Below are positions 1 to 5,623 of a stretch of DNA of 6,432 bases, in pieces (positions within the stretch are counted from its first letter, which is position 1; every line of letters starts with the position of its first letter). Location of the stretch: the NCBI GenBank assembly GCA_019414465.1, contig DXLY01000103.1, positions 1 through 6,432 of the forward strand, read 5' to 3'. The notes under the pieces were generated by a model that did no database searches, had not been told where the DNA came from, and worked only from the letters and a program-made list of their open reading frames with translations. The translations under genes were made by a program, and so were the position numbers. Source of the DNA: Collinsella sp. Its GTDB lineage: Bacteria; Actinomycetota; Coriobacteriia; Coriobacteriales; Coriobacteriaceae.

Positions 1-27
1 AGGCATGTCCCACACATCTACCAAAGC

Positions 28-66
28 AAAAACCACCACAAAGGTGCCTGGCCCCCTTTGTGGTGG
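28..66 (-). terminator. Hairpin A: perfect 12-bp inverted repeat with a U-tract on the minus strand
   Basis: CCACCACAAAGG (33-44) is the exact reverse complement of CCTTTGTGGTGG (55-66), leaving a 10-base loop. On the minus strand the stem is followed by five T (plus-strand A at 28-32), the layout of a rho-independent terminator. It lies downstream of the moaA / moaC-mobB operon and could end that transcript, although it is about 190 bases past the stop codon and two other hairpins come first. On the plus strand there is no T-run, so it would work in one direction only. It may equally be a dispersed REP-like repeat: its loop core resembles that of the next hairpin, and its outer arm resembles that of the 59-bp element at 3990-4048. 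Confidence 0.5.
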
Positions 67-84
67 AAATGACGTTTGCCCAGA

Positions 85-124
85 TAAAACCTGCCAAAAC
101 AAACCTGTCCCTTTTTGGCAGGTT
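85..124 (-). terminator. Hairpin B: perfect 12-bp inverted repeat, possible terminator or REP-like unit
   Basis: AACCTGCCAAAA (88-99) pairs exactly with TTTTGGCAGGTT (113-124) around a 13-base loop. Read on the minus strand, the stem ends in GGTT and runs into TTAT, giving a short U-rich tail, so weak intrinsic termination is possible for transcripts coming from moaC-mobB. Its loop carries CCTGTCCC (104-111), close to CCTGGCCC (47-54) in hairpin A, so the two look like related units placed 57 bases apart. Whether the main role is termination or it is simply a copy of a repeat cannot be told from one window. Confidence 0.4.
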
Positions 125-139
125 ATGGCAGCGCAGCGA

Positions 140-239
140 GCCGGTTCCAAGTGCCCCAGGTCGCCCCGAAAGAGGAGCGACGCGTACTTTGGTACGCGAG
201 CGACGGCTTGAGGGGCGAGATGGGGTGCTTGGAGCCGGC
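140..239. repeat. 100-bp imperfect inverted repeat (long hairpin) after the moaC-mobB stop
   Basis: The two halves pair in one register around a four-base loop (188-191). Paired blocks are 140-158 with 221-239 (19 pairs, three of them G-T), 161-167 with 212-218 (7 pairs), 170-172 with 207-209, and 181-187 with 192-198 (CGCGTAC/GTACGCG). The 8-mer GCGCAGCG occurs at 131-138 and again at 238-245, at both ends of the structure. The hairpin starts 13 bases beyond the stop of moaC-mobB, with no T-run next to it, so it is not a standard terminator. It could protect the 3' end of the operon mRNA, or be a non-autonomous mobile or REP-like element. Open frames through it are most likely by-products of the high GC content. 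Confidence 0.55.
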
Positions 240-252
240 GCAGCGTCGAGCC

Positions 253-1554
253 TTAAAGATGATCTTGGATCAGATCGCAGATGGCTCGGGCGTCGTTAAT
301 GTTGATGGCCCGGGTCGCAAAGCCGGCGTCGAAGGCCTGACGCGCCAGGGCCTCGTTGCAGGCAAGGGCCAGCGTGTGGCCATCGACCAGGTCGAGCGAG
401 CTCTTGCCGCGTAGGCGATCGACACCGGAGCGCGCGACCACGATGTTGTCGAAGCCCTCGGTCTTGTAACCTTCGATGATCACCACGTCGACATCGTTGT
501 AGCGCGACAGCAGCTCGCGCGCGGGCATCTCGTCCTCCTCGCGCGTGTCGGCGTACTCCGCCCAGCGCGTGGCACAGATGAGGCCCACGTGCTTGGATCC
601 GGCTTGGTGATGGCGCCACGTATCCTTAGCGGGCACGTCGATATCAAAGCCATGATGTCCATGATGCTTGAGCGAACCCACGCGCAGGCCGCGGCGGGTG
701 AGCTCGGCGATAACCTTCTCGACGAGCGTGGTCTTGCCCGAGTTTTGGTAGCCGATAAACGCGATCGCGGGGACGGCCGGGGCCGGAGCTGCGGGCGCGA
801 TGGCGACGGGTGTGCTCGCGGGCGCGGCACCGTCAGCGGCCACGGCCTCAACGGCAGCGGCCTGACGCTCTGCGCGATCCCACACACCCGAGCGGCCGCC
901 CTCCTTGTGCAACAGGCGCACGTCGACGATCTCCATGCCGCGATCGACGGCCTTGCACATGTCGTAGATGGTCAGACACGCGGCACTCGCGCCGGTCAGG
1001 GCCTCCATCTCGATACCCGTCTTGCCCGTCACGCCGGCCGTAACCAGTACGTGAAAGCCAACCTGCCCGTCCGCGCGCGCCGGTGCCCAGCCCTCGGGCA
1101 CGTCCTCGGCCGGCGTCCCCGCCGAAGCGATGGGCGCAATGTCGCACTTGCTCTTGGTAATGAGCAGCGGATGGCACATGGGGATGATGTCGCTCGTGCG
1201 TTTGATGGCCATAATGCCCGCCACGCGCGCGCAGGCAAGCACGTCGCCCTTTTTGGCGCGGTCCTGCAGCACCATGGCCTGCGTCTCGGGATGCATGAGG
1301 ATGGTGCCCTCGGCGATGGCGATGCGATGGGTCTCGGCCTTGTCGGACACGTCGACCATGCGCACCTCGCCCTTGGCGTCCACGTGCGTCAGCTCGTCGC
1401 GACGGGCGTCGCGGGCGAGCTCGGTGGCAGCGCTGGCAGTCGGCTGCGCGGACGCGTCGGCGTTGTCAGCATTCGCCGCAGCCGTGACTTTGTGGGCAGA
1501 CATCGCGGCCCTGCGAGCGGCCTTGGTGGCATCGGCGTACCTGCTCTTGGCCAT
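253..1554 (-). CDS. moaC-mobB: Fused cyclic pyranopterin monophosphate synthase (MoaC) and MobB GTP-binding protein
   Basis: A 433-residue cytosolic protein joining two molybdenum-cofactor enzymes. After an Ala-rich stretch (1-54), the MoaC domain covers about 55-228. It carries the family's KGDVL (102-106), CHPL (127-130), IEMEALT (181-187), LTIYDMCKAVD (194-204) and KEGGRSG (217-223) blocks. MoaC turns the MoaA product into cyclic pyranopterin monophosphate. An Ala/Pro linker (about 230-262) leads to a MobB domain (263-433) with the P-loop GYQNSGKTT (268-276), the KHHGHHGFDID block (296-306) and EGYK (361-364). MobB binds GTP and assists MobA in attaching GMP to molybdopterin. The start at 1554 was chosen because GGAGG (1563-1567) lies 8 bases upstream; a longer frame to 1599 would overlap moaA and lacks such a site. 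It is the second gene of the operon, 4 bases after the moaA stop, which suggests translational coupling. Both domains look complete. Fusing an early and a late pathway step is less usual than separate genes. Confidence 0.93.
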   Translation of the reverse strand: MAKSRYADATKAARRAAMSAHKVTAAANADNADASAQPTASAATELARDARRDELTHVDAKGEVRMVDVSDKAETHRIAIAEGTILMHPETQAMVLQDRAKKGDVLACARVAGIMAIKRTSDIIPMCHPLLITKSKCDIAPIASAGTPAEDVPEGWAPARADGQVGFHVLVTAGVTGKTGIEMEALTGASAACLTIYDMCKAVDRGMEIVDVRLLHKEGGRSGVWDRAERQAAAVEAVAADGAAPASTPVAIAPAAPAPAVPAIAFIGYQNSGKTTLVEKVIAELTRRGLRVGSLKHHGHHGFDIDVPAKDTWRHHQAGSKHVGLICATRWAEYADTREEDEMPARELLSRYNDVDVVIIEGYKTEGFDNIVVARSGVDRLRGKSSLDLVDGHTLALACNEALARQAFDAGFATRAININDARAICDLIQDHL

Positions 1555-1558
1555 ATGA

Positions 1559-2614
1559 TCATCCTCCGATTTGGGACATAAATCGTTGCGTGCCCTCAAT
1601 TATCGCGTGTTCCTGCGGTTTGTGGGCCACGGCATCGCGCCAAATCGAAAGTACCTGCATATCATCACCACGGCGCAGGGCGTCGCGCACCGAATACTCG
1701 GCATCGCTGAACAGGCACGGACGCACGTTTCCGTCGGCCGTCAGGCGCAGACGGTTGCAATTCGCACAAAAATGGTTGGACATGGCGCTAATAAAGCCGA
1801 CCGTACCCGCCGCACCCGGAAAGTGCCAATAGCGCGCAGGGCCCGCGCCGGCAGGAGCGTCGTTGATGTCGAGCGGCTCGAGCTCGCCCAGTCCCGCCGC
1901 CGCGGCCCCGGCATTGATGCGAGCCCGCAGCTCGTCGCTCGGCACGGTATCGCTCGCATCCCACAGCTCGGGATTGAGCGTGGGCGCATGAGGGTCTACG
2001 GCGCAATGCGAGCTCGTACGCTCATCGCCGATGGGCATGTATTCAATAAAGCGCAGGTGGATGGGGCGGTCGAGCGTAAGCCGCGCAAGGGCCGCCACAT
2101 CCTGGTTGAGCCGGCGCACCACAACGCAGTTGACCTTAACGGGCTCAAAGCCCCAAGCCAGCGCCGCGTCGATACCCGCCATGGTCTGCTCGAGTCGACC
2201 CAGACGCGTGATCTTTCCAAAGAGCGTAGGGTCGAGCGTGTCGAGCGAGATGTTGACGCGGTTAAGCCCGGCATCTTTGAGCTGCGGCGCCAGCTTGGGC
2301 AGCAGGGCGCCGTTGGTGGTGAGCGAGATGTCCTCGATCTGCGGAATCGCGCGGATGTCACGAATAAGCGGGATGATACGGCGGCTGACCAGCGGCTCAC
2401 CACCCGTCAGGCGCACGCGGCGAATGCCCTCCCCCGCCACCAAGCGCACAAAGCGGGCGATTTCCTCGGCACTGAGCAGCTCGTCGTGCGCGCGGGGCGC
2501 CACGCCATCGGCCGGCATGCAGTAAATGCAGCGAAAATTGCACTTGTCGGTAACGGCAATGCGCAGGTAGTTGATATCGCGACCAAAACCGTCATGTTGC
2601 ACGCGCCCGTCCAC
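1559..2614 (-). CDS. moaA: GTP 3',8-cyclase MoaA (radical SAM)
   Basis: The 351-residue protein is a normal length for MoaA, the radical-SAM enzyme that rearranges GTP to 3',8-cyclo-7,8-dihydro-GTP in the first step of molybdenum-cofactor synthesis. The N-terminal 4Fe-4S motif CxxxCxxC is C25, C29 and C32 within TDKCNFRCIYCMP. LTGGEPL (69-75) is the SAM-binding GGEP block. The second cluster, which binds substrate GTP, is supplied by C283, C286 and C300. The chain ends in the conserved Gly-Gly pair (350-351) needed for catalysis. The start is a GTG at 2614, with GGAGG at 2620-2624 five bases upstream; no in-frame ATG lies near, and the N-terminus fits the family. It is the first gene of the operon with moaC-mobB. 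The partner enzyme MoaC is encoded directly downstream, which supports the assignment. Confidence 0.96.
   Translation of the reverse strand: MDGRVQHDGFGRDINYLRIAVTDKCNFRCIYCMPADGVAPRAHDELLSAEEIARFVRLVAGEGIRRVRLTGGEPLVSRRIIPLIRDIRAIPQIEDISLTTNGALLPKLAPQLKDAGLNRVNISLDTLDPTLFGKITRLGRLEQTMAGIDAALAWGFEPVKVNCVVVRRLNQDVAALARLTLDRPIHLRFIEYMPIGDERTSSHCAVDPHAPTLNPELWDASDTVPSDELRARINAGAAAAGLGELEPLDINDAPAGAGPARYWHFPGAAGTVGFISAMSNHFCANCNRLRLTADGNVRPCLFSDAEYSVRDALRRGDDMQVLSIWRDAVAHKPQEHAIIEGTQRFMSQIGG
1563..1567 (-). promoter_or_regulatory. Ribosome binding site that fixes the moaC-mobB start
   Basis: On the minus strand GGAGG lies 8 bases before the ATG at 1554 and just inside the 3' end of moaA, whose TGA stop occupies 1559-1561. 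This favours the ATG at 1554 over the upstream in-frame ATG at 1599 and over the later in-frame ATG at 1503. It also means that ribosomes finishing moaA stop next to the moaC-mobB start. Confidence 0.8.
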
Positions 2615-2654
2615 GCAGCCCTCCCCTCACGCGGCGTTTTATTCTTCGGAAAAC

Positions 2655-2682
2655 ATAATACCCCACGAGAGAATCATGCCGA
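2655..2682 (-). promoter_or_regulatory. Possible promoter of the moaA / moaC-mobB operon
   Basis: On the minus strand TATTAT (2655-2660) is a good -10 box. A weak -35 candidate, TCGGCA (2677-2682), lies 16 bases upstream. Transcription would begin near 2648 and leave a leader of about 34 bases before the GTG start. Such a leader is too short for the molybdenum-cofactor riboswitch, and I saw no larger structure here. The -10 box carries most of the weight; the -35 match is only 4 of 6. Confidence 0.35.
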
Positions 2683-2747
2683 CACCCGTACGACAGGACA
2701 GGTCGCTTCGAGCAAAACGGACTTTCCAAGCCCATCCTCAACACAGA

Positions 2748-2806
2748 CCATCACAACATTCGATGCTTTTCCCGATTTTGGCAAAAAACGTCGAATGTTG
2801 TGATGG
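2748..2806. repeat. 59-bp palindromic element, copy 1 (moaA side of the nuclease-like gene)
   Basis: Arms CCATCACAACATTCGA (2748-2763) and TCGAATGTTGTGATGG (2791-2806) are exact reverse complements of 16 bp. The 27-base middle can pair further (TTTT 2767-2770 with AAAA 2784-2787, CC with GG around a GATTTT loop), so the whole unit folds into one long hairpin. All 59 bases are identical to copy 2 at 3990-4048, in the same orientation. It sits 41 bases beyond the stop of the nuclease-like gene and 133 bases upstream of moaA. There is no T-run on either side, so it does not look like a normal terminator. I saw no target-site duplication. Confidence 0.9.
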
Positions 2807-2847
2807 CTTGCCTGCCCACGGCACCCCGTAGAAGGACCAAAACGCCC

Positions 2848-3885
2848 CTAAAGGCCGCCGTCCCAGTGTCGAATCACGAATTCTCGCAGGTCGTTTTGAC
2901 GTTTCTGGAACGCTTCGCTTCGGTCGCACTTAAGGCCCATAGCGAGCGCGATAGCGTTCATCGCCCGGTGCAATTGCAGCTGGTGGGCAAACTGAGTCCC
3001 GGTGAGGACGATCATCCTAAAGCCCAGCGCGCTCAGCACGGCCATACGCTCCGCATCCGACGCGCTGCGCTGTTTATCAAGATGGTCCGAGCCGTTGTAT
3101 TCAATCCCTGTACCGCTCGCAGGCGCATATACGTCGATCTCGAAATACCCGGCCTTTGCGAGATACTTGAACTCGTTGGGAACATCGACCCGATGGTTGA
3201 GCTCGATCTTGGCATATCCCAGCCCTCCCTGGGAACGTTTTGCTACGACCATGATTGCAGTGGCCGTCTCCATGGGCGATCGCGCGCCATCGTGCACGCG
3301 CTTGAGCACGGCGGCCGCGCGTATAGCCCCCTGACGAGATCGGTTCTCATTGCAATAGGCAATCAAGTCGGCAACGGTATACCTCTGCCCCATCTCGATA
3401 TAATCGCCTGTCGACAGATGATTCAAATGGTATCGAGCGCAGATTTCGTAGCCATATTCCAGCTGCTCGGGCTCGCTCATCCACGAACCCGCTTGGACAA
3501 AGCACATGGCCTCATCAACCACTAGAAGGCCCTCTGCCACCTCGATAAGATGGTCTGAAGGTACCGGCGCTCCAAACACGTGGCACCTGAATCCAGCCGG
3601 CGTCGAGCGCTCAAAATCGAAGTTGACGAGCGTGTCGATATGATCGAGCTCTTCTCGTGGAATACCAAGCGAAACCAGATAGTCGGTAACGATCCCAACT
3701 GCCGTTGAAGCCCTCAGCCCCTTGGCATCGAGTCCCAATTTGGGCAGGCTCGCGGTCGGCTCCGCCTCGTTAGCAAGCGAGTCCTCATCGTATAGGCTGC
3801 TTGCTCGCGAGAGCGGCTCGGACGGGCGCGCCACGTTGTGGTACAGCCAGGCAGTCTTATGGGACAGGACAATCGGCAGGTCCAT
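2848..3885 (-). CDS. AbiEi-like / PD-(D/E)XK (DUF559/Vsr-like) nuclease-fold protein
   Basis: A 345-residue protein of unproven function. The N-terminal half (about 1-135), with IVLSHKTAWLYH (5-16) and a later stretch around HVFGAPVPSDHLIEVAEGLL (102-121), resembles AbiEi-antitoxin-like proteins common in actinobacteria. The C-terminal part (about 200-315) has the order of a Vsr/DUF559-type nuclease domain: SPMET (203-207, E206), FEIDVYAP (248-255, D251), IEYNG (261-265, E262) and H268. R280 and a strand-like GFRMIVLT (288-295) follow. The acidic residues expected of an active PD-(D/E)XK site are therefore present, so it may be catalytically competent. No signal peptide or membrane segment is seen, so it is probably cytosolic. 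The ATG at 3885 has GGAGGG (3889-3894) close upstream. No separate toxin partner is adjacent. Identical 59-bp palindromes lie on both sides, and a hand-counted sample row (3361-3420) has 30 G/C of 60 against 38 of 60 in a MATE row (4861-4920), compatible with transfer. It could be a defence protein, a solitary toxin-antitoxin-derived protein or a domesticated nuclease. Coding status is confident; the role is not. Confidence 0.8.
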   Translation of the reverse strand: MDLPIVLSHKTAWLYHNVARPSEPLSRASSLYDEDSLANEAEPTASLPKLGLDAKGLRASTAVGIVTDYLVSLGIPREELDHIDTLVNFDFERSTPAGFRCHVFGAPVPSDHLIEVAEGLLVVDEAMCFVQAGSWMSEPEQLEYGYEICARYHLNHLSTGDYIEMGQRYTVADLIAYCNENRSRQGAIRAAAVLKRVHDGARSPMETATAIMVVAKRSQGGLGYAKIELNHRVDVPNEFKYLAKAGYFEIDVYAPASGTGIEYNGSDHLDKQRSASDAERMAVLSALGFRMIVLTGTQFAHQLQLHRAMNAIALAMGLKCDRSEAFQKRQNDLREFVIRHWDGGL

Positions 3886-3989
3886 GAGCCCTCCAATGGA
3901 GTCGGATAACCAACCTTATTCCCCTGCTCACGGGTTCGCACACCTTCGTGCGCAAGAAAGCGATTCCACCCGGTCGAGTGGTAGAAAAA

Positions 3990-4048
3990 CCATCACAACA
4001 TTCGATGCTTTTCCCGATTTTGGCAAAAAACGTCGAATGTTGTGATGG
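3990..4048. repeat. 59-bp palindromic element, copy 2 (MATE side of the nuclease-like gene)
   Basis: Identical over 59 bases to copy 1 and in the same orientation. Here the arms extend to 19 bp, because AAA (3987-3989) pairs with TTT (4049-4051). The five A at 3985-3989 give a T-run on the minus strand, so for minus-strand transcripts this copy has the form of a terminator: it could stop antisense RNA coming out of the MATE gene. It sits 104 bases upstream of the start of the nuclease-like gene and 83 bases before the MATE promoter. With copy 1 it brackets 1183 bases that contain only the nuclease-like gene. Confidence 0.9.
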
Positions 4049-4131
4049 TTTGAGGCGAGGCGAGGAGCATGGAGGGGTCAAAGCATCGTGCTTGGAGCGT
4101 GACTATTTTCGCCCCGTCGTCATCACAAACC

Positions 4132-4162
4132 TTGACTCTACAATCGTTATAGGGTTTTCACT
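4132..4162 (+). promoter_or_regulatory. MerR-family-type promoter/operator for the MATE gene
   Basis: TTGACT (4132-4137) is a -35 box. It is followed by a 19-bp spacer and a weak -10 box TTCACT (4157-4162). Inside lies a dyad, ACTCTACAA (4135-4143) with TTATAGGGT (4147-4155), 7 of 9 positions complementary, centred at 4145. An over-long 19-bp spacer with the dyad centred about 8 bases into it is the known layout of mer and bmr promoters, where a MerR-type activator twists the DNA to align the boxes. A MerR/BmrR-type regulator is encoded directly after the pump, so it is the obvious candidate to bind here. Transcription would start near 4169, about 34 bases before the MATE ATG. Confidence 0.65.
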
Positions 4163-4202
4163 ACACTGGTACGCAAACAAACCCAGCCAGAAAGCCCCGC
4201 CC

Positions 4203-5549
4203 ATGGAACACGACCTCACACGCGGCAACGTCCTCAAGACCATCGCGGTCTTTGCCCTGCCCTATATGCTCTCTTACTTTTTGCAGATGCTCTACGGCAT
4301 GGCCGACCTGTACATGATGGGACAGTTTAGCGGCGCGGCCGGCATCACCGCCGTGGGCAACGGCGCGCAGACGCTCTATATCATTACCGTGACGCTCGTG
4401 GGCCTGGCCATGGGAACGACGGTCATCGTCGGCCACGCCGTGGGTTCGCGCCGCTTCGACCGCGCCGAGGTTGCCATCGGCAACACCATCACGCTCTTTA
4501 TGGGTGTCTCGGTGGTGCTGGCCGCCATCTTGTTTGCACTGTGCCCGCAGATCGTGGCGCTCATTGGCACGCCGGCCGAGGCAGTTGAAGGCACCGCTGC
4601 TTACCTGCGCATCTGCTTTGTCGGAATTCCCTTTATCGCCGCCTACAACATCCTCTCGGCCATCTTTCGCGGCCTAGGCGATTCGCGCTCGCCCATGTAC
4701 GTGATCGGCGTGGCGTGCATCATTAACATCGCGCTCGACTTTTTGTTTATCGGCCACATGGGACTCGGCCCCGTGGGCGCGGCGCTCGGTACGGTAACCG
4801 CCCAGACGGCAAGCGTGGCCCTCGCACTCGTGTGGCTCAAGAGCCGCCGCACGCATATCCACCTCAAGCGCAGCGACCTGCGCCCCCAGCCCGAGGTGCT
4901 CAGCAGCATTCTTAAGATCGGCGTGCCCGTGGCCGTGCAGGACGGCTGCATCCAGGTGGCGTTTATGTTTATCACCGTCATCGCCAACCACCGAGGGCTC
5001 GTCGACGCCGCCGCCGTGGGCCTGGTCGAAAAGATGATCAGCTTTTTGTTCATTGTGCCGAGTTCCATGGGCGCTACCGTCAGCGCGCTCACGGCGCAAA
5101 ACGCCGGCGCGGGCAAGGGCGACCGCGCGCGTCAGGTGCTCAAAGATGCCATGACCATCTCGGTGGTGTACGGCTGTCTAATCACGGTGCTGATGTGGCT
5201 GGTGGCACCGGCATTTCTCGGCTTTTTTGCTAAGGACGCCGCGGTCGTTGCAGCCGGCACCGGCTATATGCGCAGTTATATTTTCGACGCGATCTTTGCC
5301 GGCATCCATATTTGCTTTAGCGGTTTTTTCGCTGCGTATGGCAAGAGCTACATCGGCTTTGCGCACAACGTGCTGGCAGTGGTGCTCCTTCGCGTGCCCG
5401 GTGCATGGCTGTTGTCGAACGCCTATTCCGACACGCTGTTCCCCATGGGCATCGCCTCGCCGTGCGGGTCGATTCTGTCAGTGATTATTTGCGTGGTGGC
5501 ATTTACCGTGCTCAACCGTCGCGGAGCTTTTGACAAGCTGATGGCATAG
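4203..5549 (+). CDS. MATE-family multidrug/cation antiporter
   Basis: A 448-residue inner-membrane protein of normal MATE length. These pumps expel cationic drugs and dyes, driven by an inward Na+ or H+ gradient. The N-terminus (MEHDLTRGNVLKTIAVFALP, 1-20) is the usual short polar lead into the first helix, and about twelve hydrophobic segments follow in two halves. Family blocks include the loop IFRGLGDSRSP (154-164), followed by a membrane segment, and TAQNAGAGKGDRAR (297-310) in the second half. Several prolines and glycines in the helices (for example P20, P143, P242) are typical. The ATG at 4203 was chosen because the homologous N-terminus begins there; upstream sequence is promoter and repeat. 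The ribosome binding site is weak (AGAAAG, 4189-4194). The preceding MerR-type promoter and the MerR gene 74 bases after its stop suggest drug-induced expression. The actual substrate cannot be told from sequence. Confidence 0.93.
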   Translation: MEHDLTRGNVLKTIAVFALPYMLSYFLQMLYGMADLYMMGQFSGAAGITAVGNGAQTLYIITVTLVGLAMGTTVIVGHAVGSRRFDRAEVAIGNTITLFMGVSVVLAAILFALCPQIVALIGTPAEAVEGTAAYLRICFVGIPFIAAYNILSAIFRGLGDSRSPMYVIGVACIINIALDFLFIGHMGLGPVGAALGTVTAQTASVALALVWLKSRRTHIHLKRSDLRPQPEVLSSILKIGVPVAVQDGCIQVAFMFITVIANHRGLVDAAAVGLVEKMISFLFIVPSSMGATVSALTAQNAGAGKGDRARQVLKDAMTISVVYGCLITVLMWLVAPAFLGFFAKDAAVVAAGTGYMRSYIFDAIFAGIHICFSGFFAAYGKSYIGFAHNVLAVVLLRVPGAWLLSNAYSDTLFPMGIASPCGSILSVIICVVAFTVLNRRGAFDKLMA

Positions 5550-5623
5550 CGATTCGTTCGCGTCATACGACGACCGCGTTGCACGGCCTCGGCGGCACCC
5601 CGCGCATTGAAAGGAGCGGTCCC

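Larger units (their letters stand above)
3886..4202. other. Intergenic region between the divergent nuclease-like and MATE genes
   Basis: This 317-base stretch separates two divergently transcribed genes. It holds the ribosome binding site of the nuclease-like gene (3889-3894), copy 2 of the 59-bp palindrome (3990-4048), and the MerR-type promoter of the MATE gene (4132-4162). I found no convincing promoter for the nuclease-like gene between 3895 and 3989, and nothing recognisable in 4052-4131. An open frame that continues upstream from the MATE gene through this region starts at 3948 and runs through the palindrome. It is not credible as coding. Confidence 0.6.

Noticed and set aside
5..414. 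Three overlapping plus-strand frames at the window start
   Set aside because: They run through the hairpins and into the antisense of mobB, lack convincing ribosome binding sites, and show no family features.
589..1581. Long plus-strand open frame opposite moaC-mobB (330 codons)
   Set aside because: It is rich in Arg, Gly and His with no family resemblance, and lies fully antisense to a gene with clear motifs. This is typical of GC-rich shadow frames.
2615..2747. Molybdenum-cofactor riboswitch upstream of moaA
   Set aside because: The likely transcript leader is only about 34 bases, and I could not find the multi-stem fold. A covariance-model search would settle it.
1571..2803. Long plus-strand open frame opposite moaA (410 codons)
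   Set aside because: It is antisense to a certain MoaA and its last codons come from the 59-bp palindrome. The plus-strand frame 3722-4045 ends in the same peptide for that reason alone.
2800..3525. Plus-strand open frame opposite the nuclease-like gene
   Set aside because: No recognisable domain, and the minus-strand frame has a ribosome binding site and family motifs.
4121..4130. A third, partial copy of the 59-bp element (CATCACAAAC)
   Set aside because: Only about nine bases match and there is no second arm, so chance is the simplest explanation.
3948..4202. 85-codon upstream extension of the MATE gene
   Set aside because: It would translate the 59-bp palindrome and the promoter region. 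MATE proteins normally begin close to the ATG at 4203.
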